A stretch of DNA of 64,000 nt, taken from Bacteroides sp. M10. GTDB taxonomy: Bacteria > Bacteroidota > Bacteroidia > Bacteroidales > Bacteroidaceae. Positions 27,050-36,284 of this stretch are shown piece by piece. How positions within the stretch are numbered: position 1 is the first letter of the stretch; the number at the start of each line of letters is the position of its first letter. Position numbers and translations under genes: made by a program. The stretch lies in contig NZ_CP060488.1 in NCBI RefSeq assembly GCF_014334015.1, positions 2,438,501 through 2,502,500 on the forward strand, read 5' to 3'. Under the pieces are notes generated by a model that saw only the letters and a program-made list of their open reading frames with translations, was not told the DNA's origin and ran no database searches.

Positions 27050-28306
27050 ATGAATTTGAATAGACATTACTTACTACCGTTGCTGATAGCAATGTTGTTG
27101 ATCCCTGCACAGGATCTGTCTGCGAAAAAGAAAAAACAAGTAAAAGAACCGACCGACCGCGAACTATGGGCACGGGTATTATATCGTATGGCCGCCCCTG
27201 TACTTAGTAATATGAGTGAGGGAAAGCTACAACAGAATATGCTGGTAGAGTTAAGTCCGACATGGGATGGACGGAATAAGAAAGTCACTTATATGGAGTG
27301 CTTCGGGCGTTTGATGGTAGGACTGGCTCCCTGGATTTCATTGCCGGATGATGATACGGCAGAAGGTGTTCAGCGTAAACAGTTGCTCGAATGGGCGTTA
27401 AAGAGTTATGCGCAGGCTGTAGATCCGGAAAGTCCCGATTATTTGTTATGGAGAAAAGAGGGGCAGACGTTGGTGGATGCAGCCTATATTGCAGAAAGTT
27501 TCATAAGAGGATATGATGCCTTGTGGGTTCCGCTGGACAGTGTGACAAAACAACGTTATATTACCGAATTTACACAACTTCGCCGGGTAGACCCTCCTTA
27601 TACTAACTGGTTGTTATTCTCTGCCACAGTGGAATCTTTCCTGCGTAAGGCTGGTGCACCGAGTGATACTTATCGCATTGCTTCGGCTCTACGTAAAGTG
27701 GAAGAATGGTATGTGGGAGATGGCTGGTATTCGGACGGTCCGGATTTTGCTTTTGACTATTATAATAGTTTCGTTTTACACCCTATGTATATAGAACCGT
27801 TGGAAATCATGACAAATGCCGGTAAGAACAAAGTCTGGAATATGCCGGATTGCGATTATAATCGTGCAGTCAAACGGATGCAACGCTTTGGAATAATTCT
27901 GGAACGGTTTATTTCTCCGGAAGGTACGCTCCCTGTATTCGGGCGTTCTATCACGTACCGTACAGGAACTTTACAACCTTTAGCATTACTGGCATGGAGA
28001 GAGTGGCTCCCTAAAGAATTACCAAATGGACAAGTACGTGCAGCTATGACGGCAGTTATCAAACGAATGTTCAGTGATAATCATAATTTCAATGAAAAAG
28101 GATTCCTGACTTTAGGATTCAATGGTAAGCAGCCGAATATATCAGACTGGTACACGAATAATGGTAGCTTATATATGGCTTCACTCGCATTCCTCCCATT
28201 GGGACTTCCGGCAGAACATCCATTCTGGACTTCACCTGCCGAGGATTGGACAAGTAAGAAAGCCTGGGAGGGGAAAGATTTCCCGAAAGATCATGCTGTT
28301 CATTAA
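27050..28306 (+). CDS. DUF2264 family secreted protein, possible beta-glucuronidase
   Basis: The 418-aa protein has a signal peptide (MNLNRHYLLPLLIAMLLIPAQDLSA) and the DUF2264 pattern: RELWARVLYRMAAPVL, the TYMECFGRLMVGLAPW segment and YTNWLLFSATVE. The fold is expected to be an alpha/alpha toroid, as in several lyases and unsaturated glucuronidases. I recall that DUF2264 proteins overlap glycoside hydrolase family 154 (beta-glucuronidases), but I cannot verify this here. It leads an operon with GH43, GH145 and GH105 genes (gaps of 27, 9 and 4 bp), which supports a role on glucuronate-bearing arabinogalactan. Confidence 0.8.
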   Translation: MNLNRHYLLPLLIAMLLIPAQDLSAKKKKQVKEPTDRELWARVLYRMAAPVLSNMSEGKLQQNMLVELSPTWDGRNKKVTYMECFGRLMVGLAPWISLPDDDTAEGVQRKQLLEWALKSYAQAVDPESPDYLLWRKEGQTLVDAAYIAESFIRGYDALWVPLDSVTKQRYITEFTQLRRVDPPYTNWLLFSATVESFLRKAGAPSDTYRIASALRKVEEWYVGDGWYSDGPDFAFDYYNSFVLHPMYIEPLEIMTNAGKNKVWNMPDCDYNRAVKRMQRFGIILERFISPEGTLPVFGRSITYRTGTLQPLALLAWREWLPKELPNGQVRAAMTAVIKRMFSDNHNFNEKGFLTLGFNGKQPNISDWYTNNGSLYMASLAFLPLGLPAEHPFWTSPAEDWTSKKAWEGKDFPKDHAVH

Positions 28307-28333
28307 GATGGACTAACTAATAAAGATTTATAT

Positions 28334-29356
28334 ATGACTAGACTATTATTATTTATTGTAGTTTGTCTTGGCTTGTTGCCGATGCCGGTACAAGCCCAGA
28401 AAAACTCTGCATTTATCCCCGGAGAAGTTTGGAAAGATACGGACGGGAATCCGATCAATGCCCACGGTGGTGGACTTCTATATCATAACGGTACTTACTA
28501 TTGGTATGGAGAATACAAGAAAGGGAAAACCATTTTGCCTGACTGGGCTACGTGGGAGTGTTATCGTACGGATGTGACCGGAGTAGGTTGTTACTCTTCT
28601 AAAGACTTGCTGAATTGGAAATTTGAGGGTATTGTGCTTCCGGCAGTTAAAGACGATCCGAATCATGACCTGCATCCCTCCAAAGTATTGGAACGTCCGA
28701 AAGTGGTTTATAATAAGAAAACGGGCAAATTTGTAATGTGGGCCCATGTGGAAAGTGCTGATTACAGTAAGGCTTGTGCCGGAGTGGCAGTTTCCGATTC
28801 TCCTGTCGGTCCGTTCGTTTATCAGGGAAGTTTTCGTCCGAACAATGCGATGAGCCGCGATCAGACTGTTTTTGTGGATGATGATGGACGTGCTTATCAG
28901 TTTTATTCTTCAGAAAATAATGAAACGATGTATATCAGCCTTCTGACTGATGATTATCTGAAACCGAGCGGACGTTTTACACGCAATTTCGTAAAAGAAT
29001 CGAGAGAGGCTCCGGCAGTATTTAAATATAATGGTAAATATTATATGTTAAGCTCCGGTTGTACTGGCTGGGATCCTAATATAGCCGAGATCGCAGTAGC
29101 CGATTCTATTATGGGAACATGGAAGACAATCGGAAACCCTTGTACGGGACCGGATGCAGATAAAACGTTTTATGCCCAGAGTACTTATGTCCAGCCCGTT
29201 GTCGGAAAGAAGGATGCATATATTGCCATGTTCGACCGTTGGAAGAAGAAGGATTTGGAAGATTCCCGTTATGTATGGTTGCCTGTGTTGGTAAAAGATG
29301 GGAAAATAACTATCCCTTGGCATGAAAAATGGAACCTTTCTATCTTTGACAAATAA
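28334..29356 (+). CDS. GH43-like exo-beta-1,3-galactanase (GH43_24 type)
   Basis: The 340-aa secreted five-bladed propeller starts, after the signal peptide (ends PMPVQAQ), with GEVWKDTDGNPINAHGGGLLYHNGTYYWYGE. This opening is typical of GH43 subfamily 24, which trims the beta-1,3-galactan backbone of type II arabinogalactan from the non-reducing end and tolerates side chains. Other conserved stretches are ERPKVVYN, SRDQTVFVDDDG and ESREAPAVFKYNGKYYML. The position and neighbours resemble BT_3683/BT_3685 of B. thetaiotaomicron (from memory). Subfamily is assigned by pattern, not by alignment. Confidence 0.82.
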   Translation: MTRLLLFIVVCLGLLPMPVQAQKNSAFIPGEVWKDTDGNPINAHGGGLLYHNGTYYWYGEYKKGKTILPDWATWECYRTDVTGVGCYSSKDLLNWKFEGIVLPAVKDDPNHDLHPSKVLERPKVVYNKKTGKFVMWAHVESADYSKACAGVAVSDSPVGPFVYQGSFRPNNAMSRDQTVFVDDDGRAYQFYSSENNETMYISLLTDDYLKPSGRFTRNFVKESREAPAVFKYNGKYYMLSSGCTGWDPNIAEIAVADSIMGTWKTIGNPCTGPDADKTFYAQSTYVQPVVGKKDAYIAMFDRWKKKDLEDSRYVWLPVLVKDGKITIPWHEKWNLSIFDK

Positions 29357-29365
29357 AAAATAAAT

Positions 29366-30661
29366 ATGAAACGGATACTGCTACTACTTTGCGGAATAAT
29401 GCTCGTTCCCGTTATTGCCTGTTCCCAGCATTTGGTTGAAGTGGGAAAGGGGTATAGCTGTACTTCGGTCAATACGACGGTCTTTCGGAATAATTCGCTG
29501 GTTACACACGGTGATGAACAATATATCAGTTATTACGATAACGATGGCTATCTGGTACTTGGAAAGCGGAAACTGGATTCGGAACAATGGACATTACATC
29601 GCACCCAATATCAGGGAAATGTGAAGGATGCTCATAATATAATTAGCATGATGATAGATGGAGAAGGGTATATACACGTATCTTTTGACCATCATGGACA
29701 TCCATTGAATTACTGCCGGAGCATTGCTCCCGGTTCTCTGGAACTGGGGGATAAAATGCCCATGACCGGAGTTGACGAAGGAAATGTCACCTATCCGGAG
29801 TTCTATCCTTTATCTGGAGGAGATTTATTGTTTGTTTACCGCTCCGGTTCTTCGGGTCGTGGAAATCTGGTAATGAACCGTTATTCGCTGAAAGAACATA
29901 AATGGACTCGTGTGCAGGATATATTGATCGACGGGGAAAATAAACGGAATGCCTATTGGCAGTTATATGTTGATGAGAAAGGGACGATTCATCTTTCATG
30001 GGTATGGCGCGAGACTTGGCATGTGGAAACAAACCATGATATTTGTTATGCCCGTTCTTTTGATAATGGGGTAACTTGGTATAAGACGAGTGGAGAACGA
30101 TATGAACTCCCGATCAAATTGTCCAATGCGGAGTATGCCTGTCGGTTACCTCAAAACTGTGAGTTGATAAATCAGACGAGTATGAGTGCCGATGCGGGAG
30201 GAAATCCGTATATAGCTACTTATTGGCGGGAACCCGATAGTGATGTTCCTCAATACCGCATCGTCTGGAATGACGGGAAGATGTGGCATCAACGGCAGAT
30301 AACCGATCGCCGGACACCTTTTACCTTGAAGGGTGGAGGTACGAAAATGATCCCTATTGCCCGTCCGCGTATTGTGGTAGAAGGTGGAGAAGTCTTTTAT
30401 ATTTTCCGTGACGAAGAACGGGGAAGCCGTGTGTCGATGGCACATACGACTGATGTGGGTACCAGTAAGTGGACGATAACGGATCTGACGGATTTTTCGG
30501 TGGATGCCTGGGAACCCTCTCATGATACGGAACTTTGGAAAAAGCAGCGGAAACTGCATCTCTTTGTACAACACAGCCGTCAGGGAGACGGTGAACGCAC
30601 AGCGGAAATTGAGCCTCAAATGATATATGTATTGGAAACGAATATGGATACAAATAAATAA
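29366..30661 (+). CDS. GH145-type alpha-L-rhamnosidase (BNR-4 propeller)
   Basis: This 431-aa protein is a BNR-4-type seven-bladed beta-propeller with an N-terminal lipobox-like end of signal (VPVIACSQ). GH145 enzymes remove the terminal L-rhamnose that is alpha-1,4-linked to glucuronate on arabinogalactan protein side chains. In the characterised members catalysis relies on a single histidine, His48 as I recall. Counting from the ATG, residue 48 here is His (NSLVTHGDEQ), which fits that family rather than the related polysaccharide lyases. It is followed after 4 bp by GH105, the order I remember for BT_3686-BT_3687. Confidence 0.82.
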   Translation: MKRILLLLCGIMLVPVIACSQHLVEVGKGYSCTSVNTTVFRNNSLVTHGDEQYISYYDNDGYLVLGKRKLDSEQWTLHRTQYQGNVKDAHNIISMMIDGEGYIHVSFDHHGHPLNYCRSIAPGSLELGDKMPMTGVDEGNVTYPEFYPLSGGDLLFVYRSGSSGRGNLVMNRYSLKEHKWTRVQDILIDGENKRNAYWQLYVDEKGTIHLSWVWRETWHVETNHDICYARSFDNGVTWYKTSGERYELPIKLSNAEYACRLPQNCELINQTSMSADAGGNPYIATYWREPDSDVPQYRIVWNDGKMWHQRQITDRRTPFTLKGGGTKMIPIARPRIVVEGGEVFYIFRDEERGSRVSMAHTTDVGTSKWTITDLTDFSVDAWEPSHDTELWKKQRKLHLFVQHSRQGDGERTAEIEPQMIYVLETNMDTNK

Positions 30662-30665
30662 AGAT

Positions 30666-31799
30666 ATGAAGAAACTATATGCAACTCTTTTTTCTGCACT
30701 CTTTCTAGGCGGTGCAATCTGTGCAAGTTGTACGGATAAGAAGGATGCTTCTGCTGAAGAAGTGATAAACACCATTCATAAAGTGAATAATTATTGGCAG
30801 ACGAATCATCCGGAACACGGACGTTCTTTTTGGGATAATGCCGCCTATCACACCGGAAATATGGAAGTTTATTTTTTGACTAAGCAGCCGGAGTACTTGG
30901 AATACTCGAAAGCCTGGGCGGAACATAATGAATGGAAAGGGGCAAAATCAGATCATAAGGAAAACTGGAAGTACAGTTACGGTGAAAGTGATGATTATGT
31001 GCTTTTCGGTGACTATCAGATTTGTTTCCAGACGTATGCCGATCTCTATAATCTGGAACCGGATACACAGAAAATAGCCCGTGCCCGCGAAGTGATGGAA
31101 TATCAGATGAGTACCCCCAATCATGATTATTGGTGGTGGGCAGATGGCTTATATATGGTCATGCCGGTCATGACAAAGATGTATAACATTACTAAGAATC
31201 CGCTCTATTTGGAGAAACTGCATGAATACCTCGCCTATGCTGATAGTATTATGTATGATGAAGAGGCCGGACTTTATTATCGGGATGGAAAATACGTGTA
31301 TCCTAAACACAAGAGTGTGAACGGCAAAAAGGATTTCTGGGCACGTGGAGACGGCTGGGTATTGGCCGGATTGGCAAAAGTCTTGAAAGAACTTCCTGAA
31401 ACAGATAAGTATCGTCCGGAATATATAGATCGTTTCCGTACCCTGGCTAAGTCGGTTGCTGCTTGTCAACAGCCGGAAGGTTACTGGACACGCAGTATGC
31501 TCGATCCATTGCATGCACCGGGACCGGAAACCAGTGGAACGGCTTTCTTTACCTATGGTTTACAATGGGGAATCAATAACGGTTTTCTGGATGCTGCAGA
31601 ATATCAGCCGGTGGTTGAAAAAGCATGGAAATATCTCTCAACAGTTGCTTTGCAGCCTGATGGCAAGATTGGTTATGTGCAACCGATTGGTGAGAAAGCG
31701 ATACCCGGTCAGGTGGTAGACGCAAACTCAACTTCGAATTTTGGAGTAGGTGCGTTTCTATTGGCAGCCTGCGAACGGGTTCGTTATTTGAATAAATAA
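30666..31799 (+). CDS. GH105 unsaturated glucuronyl hydrolase
   Basis: The 377-aa alpha/alpha-barrel enzyme removes 4,5-unsaturated uronic acid from the non-reducing end of lyase products. Key family segments are DYWWWADGLYMVMPVM (catalytic Asp region) and FWARGDGWVLAGLAKVL. The open frame extends to 30627 inside the preceding gene; I chose the ATG at 30666, which begins a clear lipoprotein-type signal (LFLGGAICASC, probable lipidated Cys). It is the last gene of the arabinogalactan operon, ended by the palindrome at 31804-31885. Confidence 0.87.
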   Translation: MKKLYATLFSALFLGGAICASCTDKKDASAEEVINTIHKVNNYWQTNHPEHGRSFWDNAAYHTGNMEVYFLTKQPEYLEYSKAWAEHNEWKGAKSDHKENWKYSYGESDDYVLFGDYQICFQTYADLYNLEPDTQKIARAREVMEYQMSTPNHDYWWWADGLYMVMPVMTKMYNITKNPLYLEKLHEYLAYADSIMYDEEAGLYYRDGKYVYPKHKSVNGKKDFWARGDGWVLAGLAKVLKELPETDKYRPEYIDRFRTLAKSVAACQQPEGYWTRSMLDPLHAPGPETSGTAFFTYGLQWGINNGFLDAAEYQPVVEKAWKYLSTVALQPDGKIGYVQPIGEKAIPGQVVDANSTSNFGVGAFLLAACERVRYLNK

Positions 31800-31803
31800 A
31801 TAC

Positions 31804-31885
31804 AGGCACGGATTACACGGATTTCACAGCTCTTAGAGGCATGCCTTAATATAAGTCAACAGCGTAATCCGTGTAATCCGTGCCT
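31804..31885. repeat. Dispersed convergent-terminator palindrome (copy 2)
   Basis: AGGCACGGATTACACGGATT (31804-31823) and its exact reverse complement (31866-31885) flank a 42-nt loop. The core CAGGCACGGATTACACGG also occurs in copy 1 (4325-4413) with one extra GGATTACGC unit. It lies between the convergent GH105 and GNAT genes and ends with AAAA/TTTT toward the minus-strand gene. Confidence 0.8.
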
Positions 31886-31890
31886 AAAAT

Positions 31891-32907
31891 TTAATTCAGC
31901 ATCAAGCTCATATATGGCTTTAACGGCTGAAGTATTCTATTGGTTAATTCGCTAATATTCATTTGTATATGTGCACCGGGCAGTCGCTCGGTATTATACA
32001 TACACTTTCCTTTGCACAGGTAATAATAGCCGTTGTTTACAGACAATTGTTTGTCCGATAATTCCAGCTGTATTTCATTTTCAGGAAAAGCCGCGGCATA
32101 GATTTGCAGCACTTCTTTGGCATTGATGATGCGTGCCATGCCTAGCGGATGTTGAGGCTGTTTATCTTCAGGAGGCAGTAGTTGAACCATGCGCTTGCAG
32201 CCGGTGTGCTGCCTGATCGCATGCAATAAACTATATTCCACATCCTTATCATCAGCGCAAAGTTCATTGATAATGATATGTTTGTCTCTTTTATATACAA
32301 TGGTTATTCCCTTGATCTCGTTTTCCTGTCTGGCTACAAATAAATAACCTCCACTAATGGCAAGATCGGTCATAATAACCTGAAAGTCTTCCGATGTGTG
32401 CTGAATACAGCAAACCCGTTCGGAAAGCTTCTTATTCAAATAAGAATAGACCTCCTCCTGAAATTCTGAAACAACACTGACCGCTATCTCTTTAGAAGGG
32501 ATAAACTCGGGCAAAACGATCTCTTTAGTTGAATACTTGAATACCGAAGCATATCCCATACGGGCATAATAATCAAACAACCAGGGTTCTGCCGGTATCA
32601 ATGTGCTGAAGTGTACTCCATTCCGTAACATCCGGGCGAAAGACTGTGATAAAAGCTCGCGCATGACTCCTTTGCTTCGAAAATCGGGATGCGTACAGGC
32701 TCCTGAAATATAGGAGGTCTGTACAGTCTCTCCACCAAAAGTCATCGGATAAGGAAGCATTTGAAGGGCAGAGATTACCTCATCACCACTTTTGATGGCA
32801 ACGTTCACCTCTGTCTTATAGCGTAGTCTGAAGTACATCTCGACGAATTCTTCACTATCGTCAAAACAGACTTTCCACAATGCTTTTACTTGCTCCTTTA
32901 TCATCAT
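31891..32907 (-). CDS. GNAT family N-acetyltransferase
   Basis: The 338-aa cytoplasmic protein has the acetyl-CoA-binding GNAT motif at about residues 68-82 (GACTHPDFRSKGVMRELL), followed by FDYYARMGY. The long C-terminal half suggests an Eis-like two-part layout (second GNAT-like plus SCP2-like domain). Substrate is unknown. It starts 13 bp after the DUF2156 stop and is probably co-transcribed with it. The gene pair next to lrgBA and pta-ackA matches the arrangement I recall in B. thetaiotaomicron. Confidence 0.83.
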   Translation of the reverse strand: MMIKEQVKALWKVCFDDSEEFVEMYFRLRYKTEVNVAIKSGDEVISALQMLPYPMTFGGETVQTSYISGACTHPDFRSKGVMRELLSQSFARMLRNGVHFSTLIPAEPWLFDYYARMGYASVFKYSTKEIVLPEFIPSKEIAVSVVSEFQEEVYSYLNKKLSERVCCIQHTSEDFQVIMTDLAISGGYLFVARQENEIKGITIVYKRDKHIIINELCADDKDVEYSLLHAIRQHTGCKRMVQLLPPEDKQPQHPLGMARIINAKEVLQIYAAAFPENEIQLELSDKQLSVNNGYYYLCKGKCMYNTERLPGAHIQMNISELTNRILQPLKPYMSLMLN

Positions 32908-32920
32908 ATTTATAAAGAGT

Positions 32921-33838
32921 TTACCATTTAACCATATTCATGGGATGCTCTTTGAGACAAGCCATGTATTTTTCCAGAATCGTCACCGGTTGGTAAGACA
33001 ATTTGGCTTTGCGCAGACCTTCGAGACCTAAATCCTCTTCCCGGTTGATATAGATATATTGTTCGGGAATCCGGTTGGCAAATTCATAATTAATCATAGC
33101 ATACGCGCCTTCAATGCTGGTATCCGCTTTTTCTACATGCACGCCGAACGTTTCATGATTGATAGGCATACCGAATGTAAATGCTACGATTTTACCGTTC
33201 ACATGAAGAATTCCACCCGTCAGTCCGAGTGCTTCGAAGTTGTGAAGAGCATAAATCAGGGCACGACGTTCATTGCCCGTCCCTTCCTGTTGGTCGCAAT
33301 TATTCACTTTACACCATTCCGCTTCCAAATCCAGGCATTCCTGAATACGGTCCGGAGTGATCGGTGTATATTCATAATCCGGATAAGTGTTTTTGAATCG
33401 GTTAGTATGATTTCTTTTTGCTTGGAATTTCTTACCTTTCAATGTCGAAAGATCACTTCTTAAATAGATATAATCCGCATAGTCGCGGTCTTCTGTGAAA
33501 GTGAACTGTTCCGGGAGGATAGCTTCGAGATCAGCACGCATATTACTGCATACTCCCAGCATACAGAAAGGCTGGTTTTCTTTACGGGCGTCCTCTATCA
33601 GCTCCCACAATATTGCTTTCAAATCTCCCGTACCTACGGGCATCATATAAGCAAGTTGATCTCCTGCCCAGAATTTGAACACTAAGAAATTGTCGACCAC
33701 TGCAAATTGAGTATTATATAGGAATCTCCAACTACAAAGATTGGAAAATGAAAGATCGCAATTACGGCGATTACTTTTCATTGTGAATGAGGTGATTGTG
33801 TCTTTGTCTGCTAACGTGATGTCTTTAAATGGAATCAT
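32921..33838 (-). CDS. DUF2156 (LPG synthetase-type, GNAT-fold) protein
   Basis: The 305-aa protein matches the DUF2156 family, the soluble domain of aminoacyl-phosphatidylglycerol synthases, made of two GNAT-like folds. Recognisable parts are SFTMKSNRRNCDLSFSNLCSW at the start, KGKKFQAKRNHTNRFKNTYP in the middle and YINREEDLGLEGLRKAKLSY near the end. It lacks the membrane flippase part of MprF, so it may transfer an aminoacyl or acyl group to another target. No clear -7 box was seen upstream (33839-33893). Confidence 0.82.
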   Translation of the reverse strand: MIPFKDITLADKDTITSFTMKSNRRNCDLSFSNLCSWRFLYNTQFAVVDNFLVFKFWAGDQLAYMMPVGTGDLKAILWELIEDARKENQPFCMLGVCSNMRADLEAILPEQFTFTEDRDYADYIYLRSDLSTLKGKKFQAKRNHTNRFKNTYPDYEYTPITPDRIQECLDLEAEWCKVNNCDQQEGTGNERRALIYALHNFEALGLTGGILHVNGKIVAFTFGMPINHETFGVHVEKADTSIEGAYAMINYEFANRIPEQYIYINREEDLGLEGLRKAKLSYQPVTILEKYMACLKEHPMNMVKW

Positions 33839-33893
33839 AAAATTGTTTTTGGTGTTTAACTCCTTATATAACGGAAAAATAGGAGATTTTGTT

Positions 33894-34589
33894 TTACAGG
33901 ATACCTAATAATCGAAGGATAGTAGGTGTTAGCAGTGCAGTGAATATTCCATTCAGCGTCAGTCCCAGGCTGGCGTATGCTCCATATTTGCTGCTGATAT
34001 CCATTGCAGTGGAGGTTCCGACGGCATGAGCGGCTGTTCCCATTGAAAGCCCTTGGGCGATCGGACTGCCTACACGCATGATTTTCATTGTCTTAAAGCC
34101 ACAGATAGCCCCTAATAAACCTACTGCAACAACAACTGCCGCTGTTAGTGACGGAATACCGCCGATAGCTTTGGTTACTTCCATCGCAATCGGGGTCGTA
34201 ACTGATTTCGGAGCCAGTGACAGGATTACCTCTTGTGAGGCTCCCATGAATTTCGCAATCAGTACTACTGAAATAACTCCGACGATGCAGCCTGCCAGTT
34301 GAGACAGTAGAATAGGCAATAACTGCTTTTTTATCATTTCCAGTTGAAGATATAAAGGTACGCCTAAAGCTACAACGGCCGGGCGTAGCCAGAATTCGAT
34401 CAGATGTCCTCCTTTATTATATGTCTCATAAGAGATATTGGTCATTTTAAGGAAGATGATTAGTAGTGCGATGGTCAGCAATATAGGATTTAATAATACT
34501 AGTCCTGTTTTCTTCTGAAGTAGTTTGGCGAAGAAGAAAATCCCGAAGGTAATGGCCAGCAGGAAGAAATTATTTTCTAAGAAGCTCAT
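33894..34589 (-). CDS. lrgB: LrgB/CidB family membrane protein
   Basis: The 231-aa protein has about six to seven hydrophobic helices and the LrgB signatures KSVTTPIAMEVTKAIGG and GTAAHAVGTSTAMD. LrgB works with LrgA (CidA) in a membrane system linked in other bacteria to murein hydrolase control and to pyruvate or overflow metabolism. Its start overlaps the lrgA stop by 4 bp (ATGA-type coupling). Its position beside pta-ackA is notable, because acetate and pyruvate metabolism control cid/lrg genes in Gram-positives. Confidence 0.9.
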   Translation of the reverse strand: MSFLENNFFLLAITFGIFFFAKLLQKKTGLVLLNPILLTIALLIIFLKMTNISYETYNKGGHLIEFWLRPAVVALGVPLYLQLEMIKKQLLPILLSQLAGCIVGVISVVLIAKFMGASQEVILSLAPKSVTTPIAMEVTKAIGGIPSLTAAVVVAVGLLGAICGFKTMKIMRVGSPIAQGLSMGTAAHAVGTSTAMDISSKYGAYASLGLTLNGIFTALLTPTILRLLGIL

Positions 34590-35029
34590 TTGTCTTTATT
34601 CGTTAAGTTGATTTTATCTTTAAGGTGTAGTTTCTCCGGTAGATGGAAATCTGACAGATGAAGTTTGCGTGCCAGTTTGATCTGACGCGCCAGCCTGAAC
34701 TTGCGGACGATCTGATGTACCCATCCCGTTACAACAAGTACAAGTGCGGTACTGACAATGGTAGCTATCACAATCGGCCAGAATTCAGCCGCAATAACAT
34801 CGAAGTATAACATAAGAGCCACACCGGGGGGAACGAAAAAGAATCCTAAGTTAGCAACCAGAAAGTCGGACAATCCCTGTACCCAGTGTAACTTAATCCA
34901 ACCTAATTTTAAAAAGAGGGTGAGCAGCAGCATACCGATGATGCTGGAGGGGAGCTTGATACCCGTAAGATAAACTATTAATTCACCCAAAGCCAAACAG
35001 CCAAATAAAATGGCGCACTGACGTATCAT
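34586..35029 (-). CDS. lrgA: CidA/LrgA family holin-like protein
   Basis: This small membrane protein has four helices and the LrgA core (LGELIVYLTGIKLPSSIIGMLLLTLFLKLGW), followed by a basic C-terminal tail (RKFRLARQIKLARKL). The frame is open to 35062, but the promoter box at 35065-35072 predicts a transcript start near 35058, inside that start codon. I therefore chose the ATG at 35029, giving MIRQCAILFGCLALGE and 147 aa, the usual family length and start. It is translationally coupled to lrgB. Confidence 0.85.
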   Translation of the reverse strand: MIRQCAILFGCLALGELIVYLTGIKLPSSIIGMLLLTLFLKLGWIKLHWVQGLSDFLVANLGFFFVPPGVALMLYFDVIAAEFWPIVIATIVSTALVLVVTGWVHQIVRKFRLARQIKLARKLHLSDFHLPEKLHLKDKINLTNKDK

Positions 35030-35064
35030 AACTAATAACCTATTGATTTTGTTTGAAAACACTG

Positions 35065-35072
35065 CAAAGGTA
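35065..35072 (-). promoter_or_regulatory. lrgAB promoter -7 box
   Basis: The minus strand reads TACCTTTG. The predicted start, 7 nt on, falls at the upstream ATG of the lrgA frame and favours the downstream start at 35029. Confidence 0.55.
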
Positions 35073-35165
35073 TGAAAAATAGGAGTACAGTGTTAAATAT
35101 TACAATATTTTAGACTTGGAAGAGAAAAATAGGCGAAATTGTAATGTGGATATTGCAAAATTGAG

Positions 35166-35173
35166 TACTTTTG
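35166..35173 (+). promoter_or_regulatory. pta-ackA promoter -7 box
   Basis: TACTTTTG, followed by CACC, matches the Bacteroides -7 pattern. It predicts a leader of about 46 nt to the pta ATG. It is divergent from the lrgAB promoter, about 95 bp away. Confidence 0.6.
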
Positions 35174-35225
35174 CACCGCAAATTACAAATTGTAATGAGG
35201 TTTTATAATAACATTCAATATATCT

Positions 35226-36245
35226 ATGCTCAATTTAATCAACCAAATCGTGGCGCGTGCGAAAGCAAATCGCCAACGTATTGTTCTTCCGGAAGGAACT
35301 GAAGAACGCACATTGAAAGCTGCCAATATGATTTTGACAGATGAAGTAGCCGATCTAATTTTACTGGGTAAACCGGATGAAATTAATGAACTTGCTACAA
35401 AATGGGGATTGGGAAACATCGGTAAAGCTACTATCATTGATCCTGAAACTTCTCCGAAACACGAAGAATATGCACAGTTGTTGTGTGAACTTCGTAAAAA
35501 GAAGGGGATGACTATCGAAGAAGCCCGCAAATTGACGAGCGATCCTTTGTTCTATGGTTGTTTAATGATTAAGAGCGGTGATGCCGACGGTCAGTTGGCT
35601 GGTGCCCGTAACACTACTGGTAACGTATTGCGTCCTGCTTTGCAGATTATCAAGACTGCGCCGGGAATCACTTGCGTGTCTGGTGCTATGTTGCTTTTGA
35701 CTCATGCTCCTGAATACGGAAAGAATGGCATTCTGGTCATGGGTGATGTTGCTGTAACTCCGGTTCCGGATGCTAATCAGCTGGCACAGATAGCTATTTG
35801 TACTGCGCAGACTGCGAAAGCCGTTGCCGGTATTGAAAATCCGAAAGTAGCTCTGTTGAGCTTCTCAACCAAGGGTTCCGCTAAACACGAAGTAGTGGAT
35901 AAAGTGGTAGAAGCTACTAAGATTGCAAAAGAGATGGCTCCTACTCTTGATTTGGATGGTGAAATGCAGGCTGACGCTGCTCTTGTACCGGAAGTGGGTG
36001 CTAGCAAAGCGCCGGGTTCTCCAGTAGCCGGAGAAGCAAATGTGCTGATCGTTCCAAGTTTGGAAGTTGGTAATATTTCTTATAAATTAGTTCAACGTCT
36101 GGGACATGCTGATGCTGTCGGTCCGATTCTTCAGGGTATTGCCTGTCCGGTAAACGACTTGTCTCGTGGTTGTTCTATCGAAGATGTATATCGCATGATT
36201 GCTATCACAGCTAATCAGGCCATTGCAGCAAAAGCGAATAAATAA
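35226..36245 (+). CDS. pta: Phosphate acetyltransferase
   Basis: Pta converts acetyl-CoA and phosphate to acetyl phosphate in the cytoplasm, feeding acetate kinase. The 339-aa protein is the short Pta type (catalytic PTA_PTB domain only), with LPEGTEERTLKAA near the N-terminus, SGDADGQLAGARNTTGNVLRP in the middle and PSLEVGNISYKLVQRLG near the end. ackA follows 39 bp later, forming the usual fermentation operon. Base use looks highly expressed (few rare codons). Confidence 0.96.
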   Translation: MLNLINQIVARAKANRQRIVLPEGTEERTLKAANMILTDEVADLILLGKPDEINELATKWGLGNIGKATIIDPETSPKHEEYAQLLCELRKKKGMTIEEARKLTSDPLFYGCLMIKSGDADGQLAGARNTTGNVLRPALQIIKTAPGITCVSGAMLLLTHAPEYGKNGILVMGDVAVTPVPDANQLAQIAICTAQTAKAVAGIENPKVALLSFSTKGSAKHEVVDKVVEATKIAKEMAPTLDLDGEMQADAALVPEVGASKAPGSPVAGEANVLIVPSLEVGNISYKLVQRLGHADAVGPILQGIACPVNDLSRGCSIEDVYRMIAITANQAIAAKANK

Positions 36246-36284
36246 GTATTAGATATAAACTATTAAGTATAAATCGACAACGAC

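Noticed and set aside
30627..30665. Upstream start for the GH105 gene
   Set aside because: It overlaps the GH145 coding end and would put 13 charged or aromatic residues before a normal signal peptide.
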